NCBI RefSeq assembly: GCF_000385135.1
Contig: NZ_ARQM01000015.1
Coordinates: 219,596-283,595, forward strand
Origin: Promicromonospora sukumoe 327MFSha3.1
GTDB lineage: Bacteria; Actinomycetota; Actinomycetes; Actinomycetales; Cellulomonadaceae
Direction of reading: 5' to 3'
Length of the DNA stretch: 64,000 nt
Shown here: positions 42,501-50,684 of the stretch, one piece after another
Position numbering within the stretch: the first letter of the stretch is position 1
Layout: every line of letters starts with the position of its first letter
Program-made: the position numbers and the translations under genes
The notes under the pieces: model-generated
Database searches by the model: none
What the model was told of the DNA's origin: nothing
Seen by the model: only the letters and a program-made list of their open reading frames with translations

Positions 42501-44117
42501 TCAGCCCGCCGCGTCGACCCTGCGCACGCGCACGTCGCCGTCCGCCGCGAGCGGCGGCGTCGGCGCGAGCACGGAGAACAGCGACTCGTCGTCGGAGTCG
42601 GCCATCCGCACCGACCACACCACCTCGGGCTCGTCGGCGGACTGCTCGGCCACCACGGCCACGGCGTCGCCCAGCTCCTCGAGCTCGGACCAGGACACCT
42701 CGACGGTCTGCCCGGCGGGCACGTCGACCTCGTGCGTCCAGGCCTCGGCGCCGTCCGGCCCGACGCCACGCAGTGTCACCTCGGTGCTGCCCGTGGCGTC
42801 GTCGATCCGGTCCGGGTCGCGCTCGCCGGGCACACCGCTCAGCGTCACGTCGTAGGAGGTGTCCCCCGGCACGGCGACCGCGCCGTCGCCCACGCCGCCC
42901 GTGGCGGGTACCGCCTGGCCGGCCAGCCAGGCCCGGTCGTAGGGGTCGTCGTCGATCACCGCGTCCCGAGCGGCCTTGCCCTTGCGGTCCAGGGCCGCGC
43001 CGGCCACGACCGGCACGTCGGCGTCCACCACCACCGTGTAGGTGCCCTCGGGCAGGCCGCCCAGCGGCAGCGTGGTCACCTGCCCCGGTTCGAGCGGCAG
43101 CTCCTCGCCACCGCGCAGCCGGACCGGCCCGTCGGGGCCGAGCACCGCGAGCCGGGCCGTGCCGCCCTGCTCCCCCGGCGCGAGGACGTCGAGCCGCGGG
43201 GCGTGCGGGTCGTCCACGGCCTCCCCGGTGCTGACCACGCCCGACACCGCGGTGGTCCGGGCGGGCGCTCCCCCGCCCACGACGAGGTCGGCGCCCGCGG
43301 GCACCAGGCCGTCGATCCGGTGGTGCTGCACGTACGCTCCGACGCGGCCGCCCTCGGCGGTGACGTGCAGCGCGAGACGGTTCTGGTCGGGCGCGACGGC
43401 CTCCAGCATGGTGACGACCTGCTCGCCCGGCGGCACCACGACGAGCGACTGGCTCCCGAGCACGACGGGCCCGGAGGCGCCCCAGGCCTGGAGCGTCACG
43501 GTCGCGGGCGTGCGGCCCGGGTTCTGCAGCACCAGGCGGCCGCTGGAGCCCACCGAGGTGCTGCCGCCCACGAGCCAGTGCTCGACCGCGGGCTCGGCGC
43601 ACGGCCCGGCGACCAGGCCGCGCAGGTCGCCCTCGGTGGTCAGGGACGCGACGGTCGCGGCCGCGTACGTCGCGGCCGACGGCGTCAGCCGCAGCACGCG
43701 CGCGTCGGGCGGCGTGCCCGTGCGCACCGCGGCCGCGCTCCCCTGCTCCAGCGCGCCCGTCAGGTCCCCCTCCGGCTCGCCGCCGAGCGTGGTGACGAGC
43801 GGCTGCTCGCCGGCCGCCGGGTCGAGCACGGCCGCCGTCAGCGACGTGGTGGTCTCGACCGGCGTCGCGCTGAACTCGTCGTCGCCGGCGTCCGGCTGCT
43901 CCAGCACGGCCGGCGCGGGGCAGACCAGCCCCGTCCCGGCCGCCGCCACGGGCACGGTGCGCGCGTCGTCGACGGACGGGCCGCCGTCCCGGGCGGCTCC
44001 GGGCGTGATCGTGCCCGTCGTGGCGAGGGCGGCGACCGCCGTCGCGCACAGCAGGCCGCCCACGGCGGCCGCCGCGCGGCGCACCGAGGACGGGACCGTG
44101 AGGTTCTTGCGCTTCAT
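42501..44117 (-). CDS. DUF5719 family exported protein
   Basis: 538 residues. An N-terminal basic segment and a hydrophobic helix (AAAAVGGLLCATAVAALATTGTI, about 15-37) form a signal or anchor, so the bulk is outside. The remainder is rich in beta-type repeats, such as RLVLQNPGRTPATVTLQAWGASG, VVPPGEQVVTMLEAVAP and LPLEPGQVTTLPLGGLPEGTYTVVV. The family is actinobacterial and of unknown function; it regularly follows the large membrane GT2 gene, here with an ATGA overlap. A role in wall polymer assembly outside the cell is suggested only by this context. Confidence 0.78.
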   Translation of the reverse strand: MKRKNLTVPSSVRRAAAAVGGLLCATAVAALATTGTITPGAARDGGPSVDDARTVPVAAAGTGLVCPAPAVLEQPDAGDDEFSATPVETTTSLTAAVLDPAAGEQPLVTTLGGEPEGDLTGALEQGSAAAVRTGTPPDARVLRLTPSAATYAAATVASLTTEGDLRGLVAGPCAEPAVEHWLVGGSTSVGSSGRLVLQNPGRTPATVTLQAWGASGPVVLGSQSLVVVPPGEQVVTMLEAVAPDQNRLALHVTAEGGRVGAYVQHHRIDGLVPAGADLVVGGGAPARTTAVSGVVSTGEAVDDPHAPRLDVLAPGEQGGTARLAVLGPDGPVRLRGGEELPLEPGQVTTLPLGGLPEGTYTVVVDADVPVVAGAALDRKGKAARDAVIDDDPYDRAWLAGQAVPATGGVGDGAVAVPGDTSYDVTLSGVPGERDPDRIDDATGSTEVTLRGVGPDGAEAWTHEVDVPAGQTVEVSWSELEELGDAVAVVAEQSADEPEVVWSVRMADSDDESLFSVLAPTPPLAADGDVRVRRVDAAG

Positions 44118-47100
44118 CGACCCCTCCTGCGGCCCACCGGCAGCGCCAGCAGGGCGAAGACCACCAGTGTGAACGTCGTCAGCACGAGCCAGGCCGTGCG
44201 GTGCGGTGCCTCGTAGCGGACCACGAGCTGCCCGGCGTCGGGGCCGAGCTCGAAGGCCTGCAGCCCGGCCGCCTCGGCCGCCTTCACCCGCTCGAGCCGC
44301 TTGCCGTCCAGGCTCGCGTACCAGCCGCGGCCCGCGGTCTCCGCCAGCACGACGGTGCGGTCCGCGTCACCGGCCTCGACGTCCGCCCGCACGACCGTGC
44401 CGGCCGACGGCAGCACCTGGCGCGTGGCGCCGTCCTCCTCGATGCGGGCCCAGCCGGGCGTCGCGTCCTCGGCGGGCGCGACCCGCCACACGGAGACGGC
44501 CTGCCCCTCGGTCACCCGGCTCATGCCGGGCACCATGTCGAGCGTGGCCACGAGCTCGCCGACGGCGGGCGTGACCGCGCCGCCGGACCGGACCTGCACG
44601 GCCCCGATCCCCAGGTCCGCGAGCTGCTGCGGCACCCCCTCGGTGGTGCCGGAGGTGAGCGCGGCGACCACCGCGTCGAGGGCGGCGGCCGGGTCGGTGG
44701 CAGGGTCCGCGTCCTCGTCGCGCGCCGACGCGGCGGCCCGCGCCGCGACGGAGGCGTCGGCGAGCTGCGAGCCGTCGGCCCGCAGCAGCGCGTACCGGAC
44801 GGTGCCGTCCTCGGCCATGTCCGCCTGGAGCACGCGGGCCTGCCGGGGCGGCGCCTGCATCTGCTGCCCGACGGCGGGCACCACCGGGTCGGTCGTCACG
44901 TGCAGCAGCCCGGCCCGGGAGCCGCTCGTGACTGTTCCGGAGCCGGTCAGCCACACCGTCGCCTGCGCGGCGGGGAGCAGCACGGCGGCGACCACGAGCC
45001 CGACGGCGACCACCCTGCGCGTCGAGCCGAGGAAGCCGCTGAGCGCCGCGCCGTGCCCGGTGAGCACACCCGCGCCCGCGACGGCCGCGGCGCCGAGGCC
45101 GAGCAGCAGCAGGGAGAGACCCGGGCCGGCCCACCGGCCGTCGTCCTGGGCGAGCACCGCGGCGGCGAGGCCCACGGCAGCGACCAGCCAGCCGACCAGC
45201 GACGTCGTCGCGACGTGCCGGCCGGAGCCCGCGAGGTCCCTACGGCCGATGCCGAGCAGCGCGCCCACGAGCCCGACCAGCGCCAGCGCGACCACCAGCG
45301 CCCCGAGCGCCCACGGGGCGGCCGCGACCACGGCGCGGGCGGCGGTCGACAGGGGCCCGTCGCCGGGCACGTCGAACCAGGCGGCGGGCGCGGCGGGCAG
45401 GCCGAGCAGCAGCTCCAGGCCCGAGGCCGCGCCCGGGGCGGGCACGCCCGAGCCCGCGAGCGGCTCGGCGGTCAGGAGGCCCAGGTCACGGTCCCGCAGC
45501 GCGGTCCACCACAGCGGCGCGCCGACCACGAGGGCGGGCGCCAGGGCCAGCACGAGGTGCACCCGGCGGCGCGGGGCGACGAGCAGCGCGCCCGCGAGCA
45601 CCAGCACCGCTGCGGGGAGCAGCACCGGCGCGCCCGCGACCACGCAGGCCAGCAGCAGGCCGCCGGCGCCGGCCGCACCGAGGGAGCCGGTGCTCGTCCG
45701 GGTGGCCGTCCGCGCGCCGGGGGCACTGTGCGCGCCCGCCTGCTGGTCCGCGAGGTCGTCGGCCCGCGCGACCTCGTCGACGGCCTGGGCGCCCACCGCG
45801 CGCACGAGTGCGACGGCGGTCCACGGCAGCAGGGCGTGCACCAGCACCGCGCCGAGCAGGCCGCCGTCGAGCGAGCCGAGGAACGCGGGGGCGACGGTCC
45901 AGGCGAGCGCGGCGAGCACCCGCAGCCACACGGAGCGCGTCACGGTGCCCGCGGCGGCCCAGGCGCCCACGGCGGCCAGCGGCAGCGCGAGCAGGAGCAG
46001 CGCGTTCACGGCGTGCTGCAGGGTGCCGCCCGCCAGCACGGACAGGCCGGAGAGCACGAACAGGAGGGGGTCGGCCGGTGCGGCCGCGCCGAGCCCGTCG
46101 CGCACCCAGCCGGACGTCGCGGCCGACCACGTGGTCGCCGTCGTACCCCCGGCCGGGAGCAGGGCGCCGCCGACCAGCCGGCCGCCCGAGGCGAGCGCGC
46201 CCAGCCCCGGGCCGAACAGCGCCGCCGCCAGACCGACGGCGGCCACGACGACCACGGCGAGCGCCGAGCGCCGCCGGACGGCCAGGACCTGCAGCTCCGC
46301 CTGCTCCAGCTCGGACGGCGCCTCGTCGACCCGGTGGGCCTCGCCGCGGGCGAGCCGCTTGTCGCGCCGCTCAGCGGCCACCTCGCGCCAGGTGCCCAGC
46401 AGCGGCCGGAGCACACCGCGCGGCACGGTCGACGTGCGCTTGGCGCGCCGTCGGGCGCGCAGCAGCGGACCGAGGCGGAACACCGCCCACAGGGGTGCGA
46501 CCAGCTCGTTGCGGGCGCGGTCGGGGTGCTTCATCGCGAGCCGGTAGCTCGCGGCGAACGGCGCCCACACCACCATGGCGAGCATCGCGAACGGCAGCAC
46601 CCACCCGGCGACGGACGTGAGGCGCAGGTAGAGCTGGCTGCGCCGGCGGGCGCCGGCCGAGCCGGGGGTGTGCAGGGCGACCTGCGCGTGCCGCACCACG
46701 GCGTCGGGCACGACGACGACGCGGTGGCCCGCGAGCCGCACGCGGCGGCAGAAGTCGGTCGAGTCGCCGAACTGGCCGAAGGCCGGGTCGGTGCCACCCA
46801 CCTCGCGCCACACCGACGCGCGCACCAGCGCCCCGGCGAGCCCCACGGCGAGGACGTCCTCGCGCGAGTCGTGCTGGCCCTGGTCGATCTCGGTGTCGTC
46901 GATGCCCGTCATGCGGCGGCCGAGCGGCGAGACCGTGTGGCCCACCTCCAGGAGCACGCCCCGGTCGGACGCACCGGGGTCGAGCGGCAGGCCGTCCGGG
47001 CCGGCCTCCCAGCGGCGCTGCTTCGCGCCCGCGACGGCCACCGCGTTCGAGTGCTCCACCGCGCGGCTCAGCGCGGCCAGCGCGCCCGGCGCGGGCGCGG

Positions 47101-47512
47101 AGTCGTCGTGCAGCAGCCACAGCCAGCCGTGCTCGGGGGTGCCGGTCGCGGCGAGCGCGGCATGGATCGCGTCGCCGAAGGTCCGGGCACCCGCGCCCGC
47201 TACGTACCGGGCGCCGCCGAGCTGCAGGTCCTGGTGGCCCGACGTCGCAGGGGCGGTGTCGACGTCGACCACGACCACGTCGTCCGGGGTGCGCGACTGG
47301 GCGCGCAGCGCGGCGAGCGTGGCGGCGAGGTAGGGGCTGCTGCCGCGGGTGACCACGACGGCGGTCACCGTGACCGCCACGGGCGGTTGCACGGTGGGCT
47401 GGGCCGGGACCTTGGCCCACACCGGTCCCGCCGGGGTCGTGTGGGACCCCCGGTCCGGGCTGGGAGCCGACAGGCTGTCGGTACGTGGAGCGCTCATCTC
47501 GTTCCACATCAT
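44114..47512 (-). CDS. Large membrane glycosyltransferase family 2 protein
   Basis: 1132 residues from the ATG at 47512 (reads MMWNEMSAPR); a GTG at 47533 would add 7. Residues 40-290 form a GT2 domain: VTAVVVTRGSSPYLAATLAALRAQ, HGWLWLLHDDSAPAPGAL with the HDDS metal motif, and DPAFGQFGDSTDFCRRVRLAG. A basic cytoplasmic stretch follows, then about 12-14 helices and a large C-terminal periplasmic part that returns to a last helix and the basic tail PVGRRRGR. The family accompanies WhiB2, DUF5719 and the zincin-like protein in actinobacteria. Substrate unknown. Long Ala/Leu/Val helices make its composition very biased. Confidence 0.82.
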   Translation of the reverse strand: MMWNEMSAPRTDSLSAPSPDRGSHTTPAGPVWAKVPAQPTVQPPVAVTVTAVVVTRGSSPYLAATLAALRAQSRTPDDVVVVDVDTAPATSGHQDLQLGGARYVAGAGARTFGDAIHAALAATGTPEHGWLWLLHDDSAPAPGALAALSRAVEHSNAVAVAGAKQRRWEAGPDGLPLDPGASDRGVLLEVGHTVSPLGRRMTGIDDTEIDQGQHDSREDVLAVGLAGALVRASVWREVGGTDPAFGQFGDSTDFCRRVRLAGHRVVVVPDAVVRHAQVALHTPGSAGARRRSQLYLRLTSVAGWVLPFAMLAMVVWAPFAASYRLAMKHPDRARNELVAPLWAVFRLGPLLRARRRAKRTSTVPRGVLRPLLGTWREVAAERRDKRLARGEAHRVDEAPSELEQAELQVLAVRRRSALAVVVVAAVGLAAALFGPGLGALASGGRLVGGALLPAGGTTATTWSAATSGWVRDGLGAAAPADPLLFVLSGLSVLAGGTLQHAVNALLLLALPLAAVGAWAAAGTVTRSVWLRVLAALAWTVAPAFLGSLDGGLLGAVLVHALLPWTAVALVRAVGAQAVDEVARADDLADQQAGAHSAPGARTATRTSTGSLGAAGAGGLLLACVVAGAPVLLPAAVLVLAGALLVAPRRRVHLVLALAPALVVGAPLWWTALRDRDLGLLTAEPLAGSGVPAPGAASGLELLLGLPAAPAAWFDVPGDGPLSTAARAVVAAAPWALGALVVALALVGLVGALLGIGRRDLAGSGRHVATTSLVGWLVAAVGLAAAVLAQDDGRWAGPGLSLLLLGLGAAAVAGAGVLTGHGAALSGFLGSTRRVVAVGLVVAAVLLPAAQATVWLTGSGTVTSGSRAGLLHVTTDPVVPAVGQQMQAPPRQARVLQADMAEDGTVRYALLRADGSQLADASVAARAAASARDEDADPATDPAAALDAVVAALTSGTTEGVPQQLADLGIGAVQVRSGGAVTPAVGELVATLDMVPGMSRVTEGQAVSVWRVAPAEDATPGWARIEEDGATRQVLPSAGTVVRADVEAGDADRTVVLAETAGRGWYASLDGKRLERVKAAEAAGLQAFELGPDAGQLVVRYEAPHRTAWLVLTTFTLVVFALLALPVGRRRGR

Positions 47513-47690
47513 GCGGCGCGTCGGAGCCGACACGCCGCAGACGCGCCGGGTGGGCGCCGAACGGTGCGCTGGTTGCGCGCACCCTTCTGAACGGCTCCCT
47601 CACGCTCTGCTCGTTGCCGCCTGAGCCTGCGGCTTCGCTCCGGGCGAGATGCCTCGTTCCTCGGCCCTCACCCTGCGCTACGCCTCCGGC

Positions 47691-48032
47691 TCAGACGGCG
47701 CGGCGCTTGAGCTTGCGGCGCTCACGCTCCGAGAGACCGCCCCAGATCCCGAACCGCTCGTCGTTCTCCAGCGCGTAGTCCAGGCACTCCGCCCGCACCT
47801 CGCACCCCGAGCAGACCTTCTTGGCCTCCCGGGTGGACCCGCCCTTCTCCGGGAAGAAGGCCTCCGGGTCCGTCTGCGCGCACAGGGCACGCTCCTGCCA
47901 GCCGAGCAGGGAGTCGTCCGGCTCGTTCAGCACATACAGCTCGCCGAAGAGCGGCAGGACCGGTGCGACCGGCGCCACCTCGCTCTTGGCGTCGGTCGGG
48001 AACTCCACGTCCGATTCCAGCATGTTCCACAT
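47691..48032 (-). CDS. whiB2: WhiB-family iron-sulfur transcription regulator (WhiB2/WhmD-like)
   Basis: 113 residues from the ATG at 48032, chosen over the ATG at 48047 because GGAGGGG lies 6 bases upstream. Four cysteines bind a [4Fe-4S] cluster: Cys51, Cys74, Cys77 and Cys83 (CSGC...EC). The beta-turn GIWGG is at 95-99, and the basic tail ERERRKLKRRAV is the DNA-contacting end. WhiB2/WhmD proteins control cell division and septation in actinobacteria. Placement beside the GT2/DUF5719 genes matches the conserved whiB2 neighbourhood. It acts with the sigma factor in the cytoplasm. Confidence 0.9.
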   Translation of the reverse strand: MWNMLESDVEFPTDAKSEVAPVAPVLPLFGELYVLNEPDDSLLGWQERALCAQTDPEAFFPEKGGSTREAKKVCSGCEVRAECLDYALENDERFGIWGGLSERERRKLKRRAV

Positions 48033-48513
48033 GACGTGCCCCTCCATGCCGTGTCCGTGCCCCGAGGCCTGGCCGGGAGATCGTGCCGATCCACCGACCC
48101 ATCAAGCCTGACTGGCCAGACCTGCAGTTTCAGGCCCCGTTGCGTATTCGCTACGAAAACTGCATACATGGAATTACACGCGTGTCGCCTGGAGTCGTCA
48201 AGCGGAAATGTGCTATCGCCCACGGGTTCCACGGGTAATTCACGAGTCCTTCCGCAGGTCGCGGCGCACGTCTCACTCGCAGGCCGCTCTTCCTGGTCAC
48301 GAAACCACCGGCGAGTCGACACGCCGGAGAGGCCTTCTGCGCGCCCGGCGACAAAAGCCGGCGAGCCGACGACGGCCTGCCGCCGAGAACGCCCTGCGGG
48401 TCATTAGACGTACGCCGACGCCGGGAGCAACGTTCTCGGTCGGCCTGCTCGCCCGGGCCCGCGGGCGTGATCCCGCGTGCCGGCTCCCGCGACTTCCGAC
48501 CTAGGCTGACCGC
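48033..48513. promoter_or_regulatory. Control region of whiB2 and the TIGR03089 gene
   Basis: 481 bp without a credible gene between divergent starts. The part nearest whiB2 (about 48120-48240) is less GC-rich than the window and carries GCAGTTT (48124-48130) with AAACTGC (48157-48163) in inverted orientation. Further right, CCGAGAACG (48383-48391) and CGTTCTCGG (48431-48439) form another inverted repeat. Long upstream regions are common for whiB genes. No RNA gene was recognised. Confidence 0.45.
48502..48507 (+). promoter_or_regulatory. Leaderless -10 box
   Basis: TAGGCT, 6 bases (GACCGC) before ATG 48514; the same hexamer precedes manB and the CgeB-like gene. Confidence 0.6.
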
Positions 48514-49248
48514 ATGCAGATCGCGCCTCGCAGCGGCGGCCCCGTGCCCGACGTCGCCTCGCTCCTCGCCCGCCTCGCCGCCGACGGCGGCCGTCCCCGG
48601 CTGACCTGGTACGGCGACGACGGCGAACGGGTCGAGCTCTCCGGCGCCGTGCTCGCCAACTGGGCCAGCAAGACCGTCAACCTGCTCGTCGAGGAGTTCG
48701 ACGCCGCCCCGGGCACCACCGTCGTCGTCGACCTGCCCGTGCACTGGCGCGCCGCGGTGTGGACGCTGGCCGCCTGGCGGGCCGGCGCGACCGTGGCCCT
48801 GCCCGACGCCGCCGTGGCCGGGCCGGACGTGGTCGTCACCGACACCCCGGAGCGCTGGGCCGACGGCGGGGCGGACCTCGTGGTCGTCTCCCTGGCCGCG
48901 CTCGCCCGCCGGTACGACGGCGAGCTGCCGCCCGGCGCGATCGACGCCGCCTCGGCCGTGATGACCTACGGCGACGTGATCGGCTGGGTGCCCGACGTCG
49001 ACCCGGACCAGGACGCGCTGGTGACCGCGGCAGGCGCCGTCGGGCACAAGGGCCTGGTGCCGGAGCCCGGCGACGGCGCGCGGGTGCTCGTGGACGGGCG
49101 CGGCGCCGTGGCCGACGTGCTGCGCACCCTGCTCGGCGTCTGGGCGGGCGGCGGCTCGGTGGTCCTCACCTCGGCCGGGACCGCGGCCGCGCTCGAGGCG
49201 GACGACGCGCGCCGCGAGCGGCTGCGCTCCACGGAGCGGATCGACTGA
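48514..49248 (+). CDS. TIGR03089 family protein (N-terminal acyl-CoA-synthetase-like)
   Basis: 244 residues. Actinobacterial family resembling only the N-terminal portion of AMP-forming acyl-CoA synthetases: DVASLLARLAADGGRPRLTWYGDDGERVELSGAVLANWASKTVNLL, then DLPVHWRAAVWTLAAWRAGATVALPD. The P-loop (TSGTTGxPK) and the catalytic C-terminal domain of true synthetases are absent, so it is unlikely to activate a fatty acid. It is typically found next to LCP genes, as here. Function unknown. Confidence 0.82.
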   Translation: MQIAPRSGGPVPDVASLLARLAADGGRPRLTWYGDDGERVELSGAVLANWASKTVNLLVEEFDAAPGTTVVVDLPVHWRAAVWTLAAWRAGATVALPDAAVAGPDVVVTDTPERWADGGADLVVVSLAALARRYDGELPPGAIDAASAVMTYGDVIGWVPDVDPDQDALVTAAGAVGHKGLVPEPGDGARVLVDGRGAVADVLRTLLGVWAGGGSVVLTSAGTAAALEADDARRERLRSTERID

Positions 49249-49346
49249 GCGGTTCGGCCGAGCGGATCGGCTGAACCACAGCGCTCCTCCACGAACCCTC
49301 TACGGTCCGCCCCCGGGCGGTGCGCCGCCGTGCAACATGCAGTCTC

Positions 49347-49352
49347 TAGGAT
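49347..49352 (+). promoter_or_regulatory. Leaderless -10 box for LCP gene
   Basis: TAGGAT, 8 bases before GTG 49361. Confidence 0.45.
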
Positions 49353-49360
49353 CGGTGACC

Positions 49361-50680
49361 GTGACATTTCCCGACTTCAGCGCCACAGGTGCGACGGACC
49401 CCTCGCGGGGGCCGTCCCATGCCCGGAAGCTGAGACACCTGGGCGGCGCGTCCCGCGTGGTGGCACTGGTGGTCGTCGCCGCCCTCTCCCTCGGGATCGC
49501 AGGCGGGGCGACGGCGGTGACCCAGCTGACCGGGAACATCGAGACCGCCGACATGGCCGCCCTCGGTACGAACCGGCCCAAGCAGGTGCTCCCCAAGGAC
49601 CCGAACGCCGGCACCCCGCTGAACATCGTGGTGATGGGCAGCGACTCGCGCAGCGGCGACAACGACGCCCTGGCGGGCGGCGGCGAGATCGGCGCCCGCT
49701 CGGACACCACCGTCGTCATGCACATCTCGGGCGACCGGTCGCGGATCGAGATGATCTCGATCCCCCGCGACTCCACGGTGGACGTCCCGAGCTGCACCAC
49801 GACCGACGGCGCGACCACGGCCGAGCTGTACGGCACCAAGTTCAACGCGGCCTTCTCGCAGGGCGTGCAGGCGGGCGGTGAGGTCGCCGACGGCGCCCTG
49901 TGCGCCGTCAAGACGATCGAGGAGCTCACCGGCGTCTACATGGACGGCTTCATCGTCGTCGACTTCGCCGGCTTCTCCTCGATGATCGACGCCGTGGGCG
50001 GCGTCGACGTCTGCGTCGAGCAGGAGATCTACTCCGAGGAGGCGAACCACCTCTCGCTCTCCCCCGGCACCCACACCCTCCAGGGGCAGAAGGCCCTCGA
50101 CTACGCCCGGGCCCGCAAGGGTCCGGGGCTCGGCGACGGGTCCGACCTCGGCCGGATCGGCAGGCAGCAGGAGGTCATGGCCTCGCTCGCCCGCAAGGTG
50201 CTGAGCCAGGACGTGCTGACGAACCCGTCGAAGACGCTCAAGTTCCTCAAGGCGGTCACCGGCTCGCTCACCATGAACGACGAGCTGGCCAGCATCGACG
50301 GACTCGCCGGGTTGGCCTACTCCATGCGGAACGTGCGGCCTGACACGATCACGTTCATGACCGTCCCCAACGAGTACGACCCGAACAACGCGGCTAACGT
50401 CGTATGGACGGACGAGGCCGTACAGCTGTGGGACAACGTCAAGCACGACAAGCCCCTCACCGACGACCCGGACGAGCCGTCGGCAGACCCCTCGGGGTCC
50501 GCCACCGAGGACGGGACCACGGGCGAGGAGGGCACGGGGACCGACGCGGACAGCGGGACGGGGACCGACGCCGAGGCCGGCGACGAGTCCTCGACCGAGC
50601 CCACGCCGGCCCCGACCGAGATCAAGCAGGCCGGTGAAGAGGCCTTCACCGGCGCCGACACCACCAAGGTCTGCGGCTGA
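49361..50680 (+). CDS. LytR-CpsA-Psr (LCP) family wall-polymer ligase 1
   Basis: 439 residues from the GTG at 49361; an upstream in-frame ATG at 49337 overlaps the -10 box. LCP enzymes move lipid-linked glycopolymers onto peptidoglycan at the outer membrane face. One membrane helix (VVALVVVAALSLGIAGGATA, about 32-52) precedes the LCP domain: NIVVMGSDSRSGDND, GARSDTTVVMHIS, IEMISIPRDS, FAGFSSMIDAVGGVDVCVE, ALDYARARKG and GRIGRQQEVMAS, with the conserved Arg/Asp residues that hold the pyrophosphate. An acidic Thr/Gly/Asp-rich stretch (about 365-415) ends the protein. Followed after 4 bases by a second LCP gene. Confidence 0.9.
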   Translation: MTFPDFSATGATDPSRGPSHARKLRHLGGASRVVALVVVAALSLGIAGGATAVTQLTGNIETADMAALGTNRPKQVLPKDPNAGTPLNIVVMGSDSRSGDNDALAGGGEIGARSDTTVVMHISGDRSRIEMISIPRDSTVDVPSCTTTDGATTAELYGTKFNAAFSQGVQAGGEVADGALCAVKTIEELTGVYMDGFIVVDFAGFSSMIDAVGGVDVCVEQEIYSEEANHLSLSPGTHTLQGQKALDYARARKGPGLGDGSDLGRIGRQQEVMASLARKVLSQDVLTNPSKTLKFLKAVTGSLTMNDELASIDGLAGLAYSMRNVRPDTITFMTVPNEYDPNNAANVVWTDEAVQLWDNVKHDKPLTDDPDEPSADPSGSATEDGTTGEEGTGTDADSGTGTDAEAGDESSTEPTPAPTEIKQAGEEAFTGADTTKVCG

Positions 50681-50684
50681 GCCC

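Noticed and set aside
44201..47590. Long plus-strand open frame opposite the large membrane GT2 gene
   Set aside because: Its His/Arg/Gln-rich product has no recognisable domain and is the mirror of a strongly biased Ala/Leu gene.
48033..48513. Possible small RNA or extra small gene in the whiB2 upstream region
   Set aside because: Short open frames here lack ribosome sites and recognisable products; only short inverted repeats are seen.
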